A stretch of DNA of 64,000 nt from Dyella sp. M7H15-1 (GTDB taxonomy: Bacteria; Pseudomonadota; Gammaproteobacteria; Xanthomonadales; Rhodanobacteraceae): the NCBI RefSeq assembly GCF_004114615.1, contig NZ_CP035300.1, positions 1,302,001 to 1,366,000 on the forward strand, read 5' to 3'. A model generated the notes under the pieces. The model worked only from the letters and a program-made list of their open reading frames with translations, made no database searches and was not told where the DNA came from. The position numbers and the translations under genes were made by a program. Every line of letters starts with the position of its first letter. The stretch's first letter is position 1. Positions 17,352-26,886 of the stretch are shown here, piece by piece.

Positions 17352-18485
17352 TCAATCACCCATCTGTTTCTGCAGATGCTCGCGACGTTCCTGTGCATCC
17401 AACGACAAGGTAGCAATGGGACGCGCATCAAGACGCTCCAAGCCGATTTCCTCATCAGTTTCTTCACAATAGCCATAGCGGCCTTCCTCGATTCGGCGTA
17501 GAGCCTTGTCGATCTTGGAAATCAGCTTGCGGTAGCGGTCGCGGGTACGCAGCTCCAGTGAGTTTTCGGTCTCGCGGGTGGCGCGTTCGGCTTCGTCGCC
17601 CACGTCGCGGACTTCGTCACGAAGGTTTTCCATGGTTTGGCGGGACTCTTCCACCAACTGCTCGCGCCATTCGCGCAACTTGTTGCGGAAGTAGGCCAGG
17701 TGACGAGGATTCATGTACTCCTCGTCCGCAGAGGGACGATAGCCAGAAGGCAGGTCGATGGTGGTGGTAAGGGGTAGCGCGTAACGGCCGTCTTCGCGGG
17801 TTACGCCATTATCGAGATTTGTAGCGGTGTTATTCATTGAGGACTGCGTGTTCTTCTGCTTCTTGGTAGTCGAGTGGTTCGCGGTGGCGTTGGCTACGCG
17901 CGGTGCCGTCGGACCGACAGCACTGGCCACTTTGCCCCCCATAGGGGCAGTAGCCTTGGATGATACGGATTGGCGTGTTGCAGTTTGTGCGACTGGCGCC
18001 GGATGCTTTGCCTCAATCGCGGGCTTGGCGGGCTTGGCCAGGACTGGCTTGGCGGCCGGCTTGGCGACAACCTTTTCTTCCACCATTTTCTTGGCCGGCG
18101 CCGGCTTGGGCGGCCCAGCGTGCCCGGGTTCCGGTTTACCCGCTACCTTCTTAGCCGGCACAGACGTGGGTGCGACCTTCTTCGGTTGCGGCTTGGCGAC
18201 AGGCTTGGCGGCTTTCTTCTCAACGACTGTCTTGGCGGGCACCTTCTTGGCGGGCACCTTCTTGGCGACCACCTTCTTGGCGACCACCTTCTTGGCAGAC
18301 ACCTTCTTGGCGACCACCTTGGCCGGCACCTTCTTCGCCGCTGCCTTCTTGGCAGGTGCGTGCGTCTTCGCGGACTTGGTCGTAGCGACTTTGGCCTTGC
18401 TGACTTTGGTTTCGTTGCCCTTACCCGTCGCCTTTCCCTTCTGAGCAGTCTTGGCGGCGGTGGAGTTACGCGTGGTTTTCGCCAT
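17352..18485 (-). CDS. dksA: DksA-family regulator with long Lys/Ala-rich histone H1-like tail
   Basis: DksA binds the RNA polymerase secondary channel and works with ppGpp. The last about 160 of 377 residues carry the family: NPRHLAYFRNKLREWREQL coiled coil, RDVGDEAERATRETENS with the acidic tip, and RRIEEGRYGYCEETDEEIG. The zinc finger is degenerate: only the first Cys remains, the other three positions being Thr, Ser and Ala, as in zinc-independent DksA paralogues. Residues 1-216 are repeats of AKKV/PAKK/VAKK type rich in Lys, Ala and Pro, like histone H1 tails, and could bind DNA or RNA. An ATG at 17837 would give a tail-free protein. A TTGCCG-17-TATAAC promoter precedes the long form, supporting its start. 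Confidence 0.85.
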   Translation of the reverse strand: MAKTTRNSTAAKTAQKGKATGKGNETKVSKAKVATTKSAKTHAPAKKAAAKKVPAKVVAKKVSAKKVVAKKVVAKKVPAKKVPAKTVVEKKAAKPVAKPQPKKVAPTSVPAKKVAGKPEPGHAGPPKPAPAKKMVEEKVVAKPAAKPVLAKPAKPAIEAKHPAPVAQTATRQSVSSKATAPMGGKVASAVGPTAPRVANATANHSTTKKQKNTQSSMNNTATNLDNGVTREDGRYALPLTTTIDLPSGYRPSADEEYMNPRHLAYFRNKLREWREQLVEESRQTMENLRDEVRDVGDEAERATRETENSLELRTRDRYRKLISKIDKALRRIEEGRYGYCEETDEEIGLERLDARPIATLSLDAQERREHLQKQMGD

Positions 18486-18518
18486 GTACCTTCACCATTT
18501 TGACTGTGGCGGCCGGCT

Positions 18519-18547
18519 GTTATAGCCCAATCCCCTCACACCGGCAA
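18519..18547 (-). promoter_or_regulatory. Sigma-70-type promoter of dksA
   Basis: On the minus strand TTGCCG (18547-18542) is separated by 17 bases from TATAAC (18524-18519), 34 bases before the ATG at 18485. Both boxes are near consensus with ideal spacing. Confidence 0.65.
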
Positions 18548-18599
18548 CCTTCCTTCTGGAATACTTGCAGCAATTAAGTGCCGCAAGTGTTTCGGCAAT

Positions 18600-18869
18600 G
18601 TGAATGCCGTGAGTCGATCAATCCTTTTCCTGATTAAACTCTATAAGCGCTTCATCAGCCCCCTTTTGGGACAGCGTTGTCGCTTTTACCCCAGTTGCTC
18701 CGATTATGCACGGATTGCCGTCTCCCGCTTTGGTCCCTGGCGGGGCAGCCTACTGGCTGGATGGCGCATATTACGTTGTCAGCCGCTGTGCACAGGAGGG
18801 CAGGACCCGGTCCCCGAGCACTTCCACTTCCCCCGTTGCCGCAACCATGGAGAACCGCATGTCCACTGA
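18600..18869 (+). CDS. yidD: YidD membrane protein insertion efficiency factor
   Basis: YidD is a small membrane-associated protein thought to help YidC insert proteins in the inner membrane. The 89 residues include the hydrophobic [15 protein letters not shown], the signature [11 protein letters not shown] with its conserved cysteines, and a family-typical Arg/Pro/Gly-rich end. The start is GTG at 18600; the ATG two bases earlier is followed at once by a stop. It is not in the usual rpmH-rnpA-yidC cluster here; its end overlaps the pyrC start by 11 bases, so the two are likely cotranslated. Confidence 0.9.
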   Translation: MNAVSRSILFLIKLYKRFISPLLGQRCRFYPSCSDYARIAVSRFGPWRGSLLAGWRILRCQPLCTGGQDPVPEHFHFPRCRNHGEPHVH

Positions 18870-20196
18870 CTGGCTGATCAAGAACGCCGAACTAGTCAAC
18901 GAGGGCCGCCGCTTCTACGCCGACGTACGCGTGAAGCACGGCCACATCGAGACCATTGGCGAAAGCCTGGACACGCATGGGGGTGAACAGGTGATCGATG
19001 CCACCGGGCTGTGGCTGCTACCTGGGATGATTGACGATCAGGTGCACTTTCGCGAACCGGGCCTGACCCACAAGGCTGATATCGCCCACGAGTCGCGCGC
19101 CTGCGCTGCCGGTGGCATCACCAGCTTCATGGAAATGCCCAACACCAAGCCGCCAGCGCTGGATCGTGAGTCGCTGGAAACCAAGTACAGCCGCGCGGCC
19201 GAAACCTCGGCGGTGAATTACGCGTTCTACCTGGGTGCGAGCAACGACAACCTCCAAGCCATCCGCGCACTCGATCCGAAAGCCGCGCCGGGCATCAAGG
19301 TGTTCATGGGCGCGTCCACCGGCAACATGCTGGTCGATAATCCAGAAACACTGGATGGCATTTTTCGTGAGGCCCCCACGCCGATCATCACCCACTGCGA
19401 AGACACACCGATGATCGACGTACTACATACCAAGGCACTCCAGAAATACGGCGAGAACATTCCAGCGCGCGAACATCCGCTGATCCGTTCACGCGAAGCC
19501 TGTATCAAGTCGACACGACTGGCCATGTCGCTGGCGCAGAAGCACGGCACGCGCCTGCATGTGCTGCACATTTCCACGGCCGATGAGCTTGTACTGTTCC
19601 AGCCCGGCCCGATCAAGGGCAAGAAGATCACGGCCGAAACCTGTGTGCATTTCCTGCATTTCGACGACGCGGACTATGAGCGCCTGGGCTTCCTGATCAA
19701 GTGCAATCCGGCAATCAAAACGGCAGTGGACCGCGAAGCTATTACCAAGGCCGTGGCAGAAAGCCGCATCGATGTGCTGGCAACCGATCACGCACCGCAT
19801 TTGCTGGAAGAAAAAGGCCAGCTTTACGACAAAGCGCCCTCCGGCCTGCCGTTGGTGCAGTTTGCCTTGCAGGCCGCTTTGCAGCGTGTTGCCGAAGGCA
19901 AGTTGACGCTAGAACGCGTAGTGGAGGCCGTCTGCCATGCACCGGCGACGTTGTTTGACGTGCACGAGCGCGGCTTCCTGCGCGAAGGCTATGCTGCCGA
20001 TCTGGTGTTGGTGGATCCGCGCAAGCCGCATACGGTGAAGCGTGAGGAAGTGCTGTCCAAGTGTGGCTGGTCCCCGTTTGAAGGCTATACGTTCAGCAGC
20101 TCGATTGTGTCAACGTTCGTCAATGGACAGCGCGTGTGGGATGGCTTACGTGTGGACGATGCTGTGCGGGGCCAGCGGTTGGCGTTCCATCGATAG
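18859..20196 (+). CDS. pyrC: Dihydroorotase
   Basis: This amidohydrolase closes carbamoyl-aspartate to dihydroorotate in pyrimidine synthesis. The 445 residues show [10 protein letters not shown] (first metal site), [12 protein letters not shown] with the Lys that would be carbamylated, [18 protein letters not shown] and [12 protein letters not shown]. In the first site the usual HxH reads QVH; as I recall this Gln is shared by one branch of the family. An ATG 12 bases upstream in frame is possible; I prefer 18859, which overlaps the yidD end. No aspartate carbamoyltransferase is adjacent. Confidence 0.9.
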   Translation: MSTDWLIKNAELVNEGRRFYADVRVKHGHIETIGESLDTHGGEQVIDATGLWLLPGMIDDQVHFREPGLTHKADIAHESRACAAGGITSFMEMPNTKPPALDRESLETKYSRAAETSAVNYAFYLGASNDNLQAIRALDPKAAPGIKVFMGASTGNMLVDNPETLDGIFREAPTPIITHCEDTPMIDVLHTKALQKYGENIPAREHPLIRSREACIKSTRLAMSLAQKHGTRLHVLHISTADELVLFQPGPIKGKKITAETCVHFLHFDDADYERLGFLIKCNPAIKTAVDREAITKAVAESRIDVLATDHAPHLLEEKGQLYDKAPSGLPLVQFALQAALQRVAEGKLTLERVVEAVCHAPATLFDVHERGFLREGYAADLVLVDPRKPHTVKREEVLSKCGWSPFEGYTFSSSIVSTFVNGQRVWDGLRVDDAVRGQRLAFHR

Positions 20197-20295
20197 GAAT
20201 GTTTTTACGGCCGTAGATAACGTCCTTCACGACGTCGCGCCTTGCGCAGCTTGTCCTTGAGCAAAGCACAGGTGAAGCGGCCTCAAGGCAATGCG

Positions 20296-21174
20296 CTATG
20301 TCACCGAATGCAGGAACGCCTCCAGCGCGGCACCGCGATACTTCTCGCGATGCAGAAGTATCGAAAGTCTTCTGCGCAAATCGAGGAACGGTGTTTTCAA
20401 TGCTACCAATCGCCCCGTCGCCAGCGCATCGGTCACAGCCACCTGCGGCAGGCAGGCGATGCCGAGCCCTGCGGTGACGGCCTGCTTGATCGCTTCGATC
20501 TGATCCAGCTCCATCACCGTTTCACCCGGTGGCAATTGCGCCAGTGCGCGTTCGGTGGTGACGCGCGTGGCGGAGCCGGGTTCGCGCAGCACCCAGCGTG
20601 CGCCGGCGAAGTGTTCGGGTTTCAACACGCGCTTTTTGGCCAGCGGGTGATCGGGCGGCGCACACACCAGCAGCACGTCATCGCGCCAAGGATGCGTTTC
20701 CAATAAAGAGTGCGTAACCGGGCCCTCCACGCAGCCGATGTCGAGGCTGTGATCGAGCACTGCCACGGCGATGTCATCGGTGTTGGTTACGCGCAGGCGA
20801 ATCGCCACCTGCGGATGCAGACGTACGAAATCGCCCAGCAGTTCGCCCACGCGGTAATTGCCGACCGTGTTGCTTGCCCCAATACGCAACTCGCCGGCCA
20901 GCGCATGCGTCATGCCAGCAGCGCGGCGCCCGAATTCTGCGTGGCGCTCCAGCAGCTCCTGCGCCAGCGGCAGCAGTTCACGCCCACGTGCGTTCAGCCG
21001 AAGCCGCCCACGCTCGCGATCGAACACGGGCGCGTCAAGCTGCCGCTCCATTTCCGCTAGCGCCATGCTGGCGGCCGGCTGGGTGAGGTGCAGCCGCTCA
21101 GCGGCGGCGCGCACGCTGCCGTGCAGGGCGATCTGTATGAAGACATCGAGCTGGCGCAGGCTGACATTTAGCAT
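20296..21174 (-). CDS. LysR-type regulator, divergent from a YeiH transporter
   Basis: The 292 residues start with a LysR winged helix (LRQLDVFIQIALHGSVRAAAERLHLTQPAASMAL at about 6-39) and continue with a two-lobed effector domain (ELRIGASNTVGNYRV). It is transcribed away from the YeiH-family gene across an A+T-rich gap of 90 bases, the arrangement of YeiE/YeiH in enterobacteria, so it probably controls that gene and itself. The effector could be a sulfur compound such as sulfite or a sulfonate, by analogy only. Confidence 0.9.
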   Translation of the reverse strand: MLNVSLRQLDVFIQIALHGSVRAAAERLHLTQPAASMALAEMERQLDAPVFDRERGRLRLNARGRELLPLAQELLERHAEFGRRAAGMTHALAGELRIGASNTVGNYRVGELLGDFVRLHPQVAIRLRVTNTDDIAVAVLDHSLDIGCVEGPVTHSLLETHPWRDDVLLVCAPPDHPLAKKRVLKPEHFAGARWVLREPGSATRVTTERALAQLPPGETVMELDQIEAIKQAVTAGLGIACLPQVAVTDALATGRLVALKTPFLDLRRRLSILLHREKYRGAALEAFLHSVT

Positions 21175-21264
21175 CAGCTTATTTTATGTATTTGATTAGA
21201 TATTTCAAATTTTCCTAATACATGCCAAGTTGGACAATGCGCCTATCCCCAAGGACATTCCGCC
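21175..21264. promoter_or_regulatory. Divergent control region of the LysR and YeiH genes
   Basis: The gap is strongly A+T-rich, with T-N11-A type pairs around TATTTGATTAGATATTTCAA, as expected for a LysR binding site between divergent promoters. I cannot define the boxes with certainty. Confidence 0.4.
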
Positions 21265-22299
21265 ATGAACGCCGCCTTCCTCTCCGCCACACCTCCCCTG
21301 CCAGTCCGCGCCGCCGGTCTGCTGTTGGCCATCGCCATCGCTCTGGCGGCGTGGTGGCTGGGACACTGGGTGCCGCTGATCGGCGGGCCGGTGTTCGGCA
21401 TCGTGATCGGTATCGCCGTGCGCAACCTGTTCGCGCCGGGCGAACGTTTCAGTCCTGGCATCCAGTTCGCCAGCAAACAGATTCTGCAGTGGTCGATCGT
21501 CACGCTGGGTTTCGGGCTGAGCCTGACGCAGGTGGCCAAGACCGGGCTGGAATCGCTCTCCGTGACACTGGTGACGATGACTACCGCGTTCGTCACCGCA
21601 CTGGTCTTGGGCCGCTTGATGAAGGTGCACAACAAGCTTCAGATCTTGATCGGCGTGGGCACGGCCATCTGCGGCGGATCGGCGATTGCCGCGGTGACGC
21701 CGATCATCAAGCCGGACGATCACGATACGGCTTTCGCGATCTCGACCATCTTCCTGTTCAACGTGGTGGCCGTGCTGCTGTTTCCGCTGCTGGGTCACGT
21801 GTTGCACCTGTCGGATCTCGGCTTCGGCATGTGGGCGGGCACAGCGATCAATGACACCTCTTCGGTGGTGGCGGCCGGGTACAGTTACAGCAAGGCGGCT
21901 GGCGATTTTGCCACCATCGTGAAGCTGACACGTGCCACGCTGATCATTCCGATCTGCCTGATCATGGCTATCGCCGTGGCGGTGCGTGAAAAGCATGCGG
22001 CCAAGCATTCGGGTGTCGCCAGCGACTTCAACCTGCGCAGCATCTTCCCATGGTTCATCCTGTGGTTCCTGGTGGCTTCAGCGGTGCGCACGGCCGGTTT
22101 CGTTCCGGTAACGATCCAGCCGGTGCTGCATATGGCGGCGGAGTTCATGATCATCGTGGCGCTGACGGCGATCGGCCTGTCTGCCAACCTGCGCAAGATG
22201 GCGTCGACCGGTGCGCGTCCAATCCTGCTGGGCTTGGGCGTGTGGGCCGCGGTGTCGATCAGCAGCTTGCTGGTGCAGTGGGTGATCGGGCAGCTTTGA
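21265..22299 (+). CDS. YeiH family putative sulfate/sulfonate exporter
   Basis: The 344-residue inner-membrane protein of the UPF0324/YeiH family has about nine to ten hydrophobic segments. Typical blocks are IGIAVRNLFAPGERFSPGI, QWSIVTLGFGLSL, GVGTAICGGSAIAAV and WAGTAINDTSSVVAAG. Members were linked to export of sulfate formed from sulfur compounds such as taurine; substrate here is unknown. Its control by the divergent LysR gene fits. It is followed closely and convergently by tsaB. Confidence 0.88.
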   Translation: MNAAFLSATPPLPVRAAGLLLAIAIALAAWWLGHWVPLIGGPVFGIVIGIAVRNLFAPGERFSPGIQFASKQILQWSIVTLGFGLSLTQVAKTGLESLSVTLVTMTTAFVTALVLGRLMKVHNKLQILIGVGTAICGGSAIAAVTPIIKPDDHDTAFAISTIFLFNVVAVLLFPLLGHVLHLSDLGFGMWAGTAINDTSSVVAAGYSYSKAAGDFATIVKLTRATLIIPICLIMAIAVAVREKHAAKHSGVASDFNLRSIFPWFILWFLVASAVRTAGFVPVTIQPVLHMAAEFMIIVALTAIGLSANLRKMASTGARPILLGLGVWAAVSISSLLVQWVIGQL

Positions 22300-22307
22300 T
22301 ATGCGCT

Positions 22308-23006
22308 TTACTCCTTAAGGCAACGCCCCTGCTCTACCAAGGTCAACGCAACCTTGTCGCGCAAATACACCGGCAACGCAAGTTCAGGAACCTTGGTCTT
22401 GCCCGCCTTGAATTCGCTTGCCGCCAGGGTGGCAACATGATGCGCCTGCGGATAACAGGCACCATCCGCTGAACGGGGCGCACTGCCCAGGCGCTTGGCA
22501 AGCATATCGGCATAAGTAGCCCATCCGGTACCCACCACATGCCATGCGGCGGCTTGCGGCAATACCAGCGCATCGGCAGTGCAGACACGCTCTTCATCCA
22601 GCGCGATCAGGTCGCCATTGTCGTCTCGTCGATAGCTCGCTGCATAAATCTCGCCCATGCGTGCATCGATCACTGCCAGAATAGCGGCATCGTCTTCCGG
22701 CGCTTCAAGCGCCAACGCCGCTAGTGAAGAGATGGTGACCACCGGCAGGTCCAGCGCCATCGCCATGCCTTGCGCCAGCGATACCGCCAGACGTACGCCG
22801 GTAAACGCACCGGGGCCACGCCCTACTGCAATCCCATCCAGCGCATGTTTGCCGATACCCGCTTCAGCCAGCAGCTCGTCGGCCATGGGCAACACACGTT
22901 CAGCGTGACGGCGTGGCGCCAACTCGCTGCGGGCAATCACAATCTCACCGTGCACCAGGGCGACGGAACAGGCTTCGGTGGCGGTTTCTATAGCTAGCAG
23001 GTTCAT
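22308..23006 (-). CDS. tsaB: tRNA threonylcarbamoyladenosine synthesis protein TsaB
   Basis: TsaB is the ASKHA-fold partner of TsaD in t6A modification of tRNA. The 232-residue frame from 23006 begins LLAIETATEACSVALVHG and has VGRGPGAFTGVRLAVSLAQGMA, the family signature. The 10 upstream codons lie over the valS promoter region, so 23006 is preferred. It is divergent from valS. Its last codons contain a TTAAGGCAACGC motif that recurs at other loci in the window. Confidence 0.92.
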   Translation of the reverse strand: MNLLAIETATEACSVALVHGEIVIARSELAPRRHAERVLPMADELLAEAGIGKHALDGIAVGRGPGAFTGVRLAVSLAQGMAMALDLPVVTISSLAALALEAPEDDAAILAVIDARMGEIYAASYRRDDNGDLIALDEERVCTADALVLPQAAAWHVVGTGWATYADMLAKRLGSAPRSADGACYPQAHHVATLAASEFKAGKTKVPELALPVYLRDKVALTLVEQGRCLKE

Positions 23007-23024
23007 CAACACATTCTCGCATTT

Positions 23025-23053
23025 TTGGCAGCCCATGCCCTGGCCCGTACAAT
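23025..23053 (+). promoter_or_regulatory. Sigma-70-type promoter of valS
   Basis: TTGGCA (23025-23030), 17 bases, then TACAAT (23048-23053). It lies 57 bases before the valS ATG and is near consensus. Confidence 0.65.
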
Positions 23054-23109
23054 GGGCGTTTACCCGTTAAGGCAACGCGCGCCATCCGGCGCGTAAACGC
23101 GAGCCCCCG

Positions 23110-25923
23110 ATGGAAAAGAGTTTCGAACCCCGTTCAATTGAATCGAAATGGTATGCACGCTGGGAAGCCAGTGATGTATTTCGTACTTTGGGGAAGGGAG
23201 ATCCCTATTGCATCCTGCTGCCGCCACCGAACGTCACTGGCACGCTGCACATGGGTCACGCCTTCCAGCAGACCGTGATGGACATGCTGATCCGCTACCA
23301 GCGCATGCGCGGCATGAACACGCTGTGGCAGGTGGGCACCGACCATGCCGGCATCGCCACGCAGAAAATCGTGGAAAACCAGCTCGCCGCGGAAAGCAAG
23401 AGCCGCCACGACCTGGGCCGTGAACCGTTCGTCGAGCGCGTGTGGCAATGGAAGGAGGAGTCCGGCTCCACCATCACCCACCAGATGCGCCGCCTTGGTG
23501 TGGCTGCCGATTGGTCGCGCGAGCGCTTCACCATGGATGAAGGTTTGTCCGCCGCGGTGCGCAAGGTGTTCGTGGAATGGTATCGCGCGGGCCTGATCTA
23601 TCGCGGCAACCGCTTGGTGAACTGGGATCCGGTGCTGGGTACGGCGGTGTCGGATCTGGAAGTGAACAATGTGGAACGCGATGGACACATGTGGTCGATC
23701 CGCTATCCGATTACCGACAGTGACGAAAGCGTTGTTGTCGCCACTACGCGCCCGGAAACCATGCTGGGTGACGTGGCCGTGGCCGTGCATCCAGACGATG
23801 AGCGCTACCAGCATCTGATCGGCAAGACCCTCACCTTGCCGCTGAGCGGCCGCCAAATTCCAGTGATTGCCGACAACTACGTCGACAAAGAATTCGGCAC
23901 CGGCTGCGTGAAGATCACGCCCGCGCACGACTTCAACGACTACGCCGTCGGCCAGCGCCACAAGCTTGCACCGATCGAGATCTTCACGCTCGATGCGAAG
24001 GTCAACGGCAACACGCCTGCCAAGTATCAAGGCTTGGACCGCTACGATGCCCGCAAGCTGGTGCTCGCCGATCTTGAAGCCGCCGGCCTGCTGGTCGAAA
24101 CCAAACCGCACAAGTTGCAGGTGCCGGTCAGCGACCGTTCCGATGCGGTGATCGAACCGATGCTCACCGATCAGTGGTTTGTTGATCTCACCAGCGACAA
24201 AGGTCGCAAGATGATCACCGCGCCTGCGCTGAATGCCGTGCGCTCGGGCGAAATCAAGTTCGTGCCAGAAAACTGGACCACAACCTACACGCAGTGGCTG
24301 GAAAATATCCAAGACTGGTGCATCAGCCGCCAGCTCTGGTGGGGCCATCGCATTCCGGCGTGGTACGACGAAGCCGGCCAGATCTTCGTCGGCGAAGACG
24401 AAACCGATGCGCGCAAGCATGCGTCCATCACGCCGGTTGGCGCATTGAAGCAGGACGAGGACGTGCTCGACACCTGGTTCAGTGCCGCACTGTGGCCGTT
24501 CTCCACGCTCGGCTGGCCAGCGAATGGCCCGGTAAAAAACGAACGCGGCGAAGTGATCGCCAACTGGGAAGCCGACAAGATTTACCTGCCCAGCGCCGTG
24601 CTGGTCACCGGTTTCGATATTATCTTTTTCTGGGTCGCGCGCATGGTGATGGCGACCAAGTACTTCACCGGCACGGTGCCGTTCCGCGAGGTGTACATCA
24701 ACGCCATCGTGCGCGATGCGGAAGGCCAGAAGATGTCCAAGTCCAAGGGCAACACGCTCGATCCGTTGGACCTGATCGACGGCATCGAGCTGGAGCCGCT
24801 GGTGGAGAAATCCACCAAGTCGCTGCTGATCCCGCAAGTGCGCGAGAAAGTGGAAAAGCGCGTGCGCAAGGATTACCCAAACGGCATTTCCGCCATCGGT
24901 ACCGACGCACTGCGCTTCACCTTCGCCGCACTGGCCAGCTACAGCCGCACCATCAACTTCGATATCAAGCGTGCGGAAGGCTACAAGGCGTTCTGCAACA
25001 AGCTCTGGAATGCGGCGCGCTTTGTGCTGATGAATGTAGGGGAAAACGGGACTGAGGACTGGGGACTCGGGACTCGGGCCGTGACCGAAGCCGAGCGGTG
25101 GATTTTTACGCGGCTGAAACAGACGCTTGCCGAAGTCGAACAGCACTTCGTTACGTACCGTTTCGACCTGCTGGCGCAGGCGCTGTACGAATTTGTGTGG
25201 AACGAATACTGCGACTGGTTCCTGGAGCTGTCCAAGCCCGCGCTCAATGGCGACGATGCAGTCGCGGCAGCATCCACGCGCCACACCTTGCTGGTGGTAT
25301 TGGAAACCGTGCTGCGTGCGCTGCATCCGATCATTCCGTTCATCACCGAAGAAATCTGGCAATCGGTGGCGCCGAAGCTTGGCATCAAGGCAGACGGTAT
25401 TCTGCAACGCCCGTGGCCCAAGGCCAGCGATATGCAGGCCGATGAAGCAGCCACAGCAGAAATCGAATGGTTCAAGAATGTGCTCAGCGGTATTCGCCGC
25501 ATTCGTGCGGAAATGAATATCGCACCGGGCAAGATCATTCCGCTGCTACTGGCTGACGGTGACGTCAGCGATCGCGCGCGCGCCGCCAAGTTTGCTGCGC
25601 AGATCAGCTTCCTTGCGCGCGTCGAAGCACCACAATGGATTGCTTCCGGTGCTGATGAACCGGCTGCTGCGGCAGCCGTGGTCGGTTCGATGCGCGTATT
25701 GATTCCGCTCGCCGGCCTGATCGATCTTGGCGCCGAGAAGGCGCGGCTCGCCAAGGAGATTGGCAAGATCGAAAGCGAGATCAAGAAATGTGAGAACAAG
25801 CTGGGCAATGCCAATTTCGTGGCGAATGCGCCGGCCGAAGTGGTGACGCAGGAGCGCCAGCGCATTGCGGATTGGGGCACGCAGCTCACTACGTTGCGCG
25901 AGCAGTTGCAGAAGCTGGGTTGA
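23110..25923 (+). CDS. valS: Valyl-tRNA synthetase
   Basis: This class I synthetase charges tRNA-Val and edits threonine. The 937 residues contain [16 protein letters not shown] (HIGH box), the editing domain with [45 protein letters not shown] near residue 541, and a C-terminal coiled coil ([17 protein letters not shown]). Around residues 645-656 the sequence [13 protein letters not shown] is encoded by a tandem GGGACTC-type repeat inserted in frame in the linker before the anticodon-binding domain. The gene is preceded by a good promoter and closed by a hairpin at 25977. Confidence 0.97.
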   Translation: MEKSFEPRSIESKWYARWEASDVFRTLGKGDPYCILLPPPNVTGTLHMGHAFQQTVMDMLIRYQRMRGMNTLWQVGTDHAGIATQKIVENQLAAESKSRHDLGREPFVERVWQWKEESGSTITHQMRRLGVAADWSRERFTMDEGLSAAVRKVFVEWYRAGLIYRGNRLVNWDPVLGTAVSDLEVNNVERDGHMWSIRYPITDSDESVVVATTRPETMLGDVAVAVHPDDERYQHLIGKTLTLPLSGRQIPVIADNYVDKEFGTGCVKITPAHDFNDYAVGQRHKLAPIEIFTLDAKVNGNTPAKYQGLDRYDARKLVLADLEAAGLLVETKPHKLQVPVSDRSDAVIEPMLTDQWFVDLTSDKGRKMITAPALNAVRSGEIKFVPENWTTTYTQWLENIQDWCISRQLWWGHRIPAWYDEAGQIFVGEDETDARKHASITPVGALKQDEDVLDTWFSAALWPFSTLGWPANGPVKNERGEVIANWEADKIYLPSAVLVTGFDIIFFWVARMVMATKYFTGTVPFREVYINAIVRDAEGQKMSKSKGNTLDPLDLIDGIELEPLVEKSTKSLLIPQVREKVEKRVRKDYPNGISAIGTDALRFTFAALASYSRTINFDIKRAEGYKAFCNKLWNAARFVLMNVGENGTEDWGLGTRAVTEAERWIFTRLKQTLAEVEQHFVTYRFDLLAQALYEFVWNEYCDWFLELSKPALNGDDAVAAASTRHTLLVVLETVLRALHPIIPFITEEIWQSVAPKLGIKADGILQRPWPKASDMQADEAATAEIEWFKNVLSGIRRIRAEMNIAPGKIIPLLLADGDVSDRARAAKFAAQISFLARVEAPQWIASGADEPAAAAAVVGSMRVLIPLAGLIDLGAEKARLAKEIGKIESEIKKCENKLGNANFVANAPAEVVTQERQRIADWGTQLTTLREQLQKLG
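25046..25078. repeat. Tandem GGGACT(C/G) repeat inside valS
   Basis: Four diverged copies of a GGGACTCG-like unit lie in frame in valS. The repeat is of the same type as the GGGAATC array in argE' (11009-11040), and adds about ten residues relative to what I expect of other ValS proteins. Confidence 0.65.
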
Positions 25924-25976
25924 TGCTTTTGCACTCGACATCCCTTTCATGTGCTTCACACGCATGTTTTACTGAG

Positions 25977-25996
25977 ATCCCGGCCTTCGCCGGGAT
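25977..25996. repeat. GC-rich hairpin after valS
   Basis: ATCCCGGCCTTCGCCGGGAT is a perfect 8-bp stem with a short loop. There is no T-run, so it is more likely a REP-type repeat than a strong terminator, though it may protect the valS transcript end. Confidence 0.5.
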
Positions 25997-26010
25997 GACG
26001 AGCTAAGAGC

Positions 26011-26799
26011 GTGGCAACTCAATACCCTCCTCCCATTGCCCTGACTATCGCCGGCTCCGACTCCGGCGGTGGTGCCGGCATCCAGGCTGACCTGAAAACC
26101 TTCCATGCACACCACGTGCATGGGCTTTCAGTCATCGCCGCCATCACTTCGCAGAACACGCAAGGCGTAAGCGCTGTGCATCCGGTACCCCTCGGCCATA
26201 TCCGCAGCCAGATCAAAGCGGTGTTCGACGATTTCCCGATCGCCGCCGTCAAAACCGGCATGCTTGGCAACGCCAAGACCGTGCGACTGGTAGCCAGAGA
26301 ATTGCGCAAGCGCAAACCCGCCTGGCTGGTAGTCGACCCGGTCATGATCTCGACCAGCGGTTCACGTCTGCTGGATGAGGATGCGGTGGAGGCGATGGTG
26401 AACGAACTCATCCCGTTAGCCGACGTACTCACCCCGAACCTGCCCGAAGCGGAAACCCTGCTTGACTACCCGCTTCGCACCGCCAAACAACTGACCGACG
26501 CCGGAGAAGCTCTGCTCGCCCTGGGTGCTGCCAGCGTGCTGCTGAAAGGCGGGCATGCACGCGGTCGTGAAATCGTGGATCGCTACTTCGATGATCGCGG
26601 CATCGTGGAAATCCGACACGCCCGCTTGCCGCGCGAGGGCCACGGCACTGGCTGCACGCTGGCCTCGGCCATCGCATCCGAACTTGCCTGTGGCCATACG
26701 CCACGCTCGGCGGTACGCCGGGCCACCGCCTATGTGCATCGCGCCTTGAAGAACAGCTATCAACCCGGCGGTGGCGCCAGTCATGTACTCAGGCACTAA
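26011..26799 (+). CDS. thiD: Hydroxymethylpyrimidine/phosphomethylpyrimidine kinase
   Basis: ThiD phosphorylates HMP twice for thiamine synthesis. The 262 residues show TIAGSDSGGGAGIQADLKTF, AVKTGMLG, VVDPVMISTSGSRLL, LTPNLPEAE and the catalytic GHGTGCTLASAIA near the end, typical of the ribokinase fold. The start is GTG at 26011; no in-frame ATG lies near the conserved N-terminus. No TPP riboswitch was recognised upstream, and no other thi gene is adjacent. Confidence 0.93.
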   Translation: MATQYPPPIALTIAGSDSGGGAGIQADLKTFHAHHVHGLSVIAAITSQNTQGVSAVHPVPLGHIRSQIKAVFDDFPIAAVKTGMLGNAKTVRLVARELRKRKPAWLVVDPVMISTSGSRLLDEDAVEAMVNELIPLADVLTPNLPEAETLLDYPLRTAKQLTDAGEALLALGAASVLLKGGHARGREIVDRYFDDRGIVEIRHARLPREGHGTGCTLASAIASELACGHTPRSAVRRATAYVHRALKNSYQPGGGASHVLRH

Positions 26800-26886
26800 G
26801 CCGGATTGGCTGTAAAATCCTTGACTTGCGACCATCCGACCACATACTCCGGCCTTGCCCAAGGCGTTATCCGAGCCATTTTCACG

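Noticed and set aside
23134-25407. 757-codon open frame antisense to valS
   Set aside because: It lies wholly within valS on the other strand, has no family features and shows the Arg/His/Gln-rich makeup of a shadow frame in GC-rich DNA.
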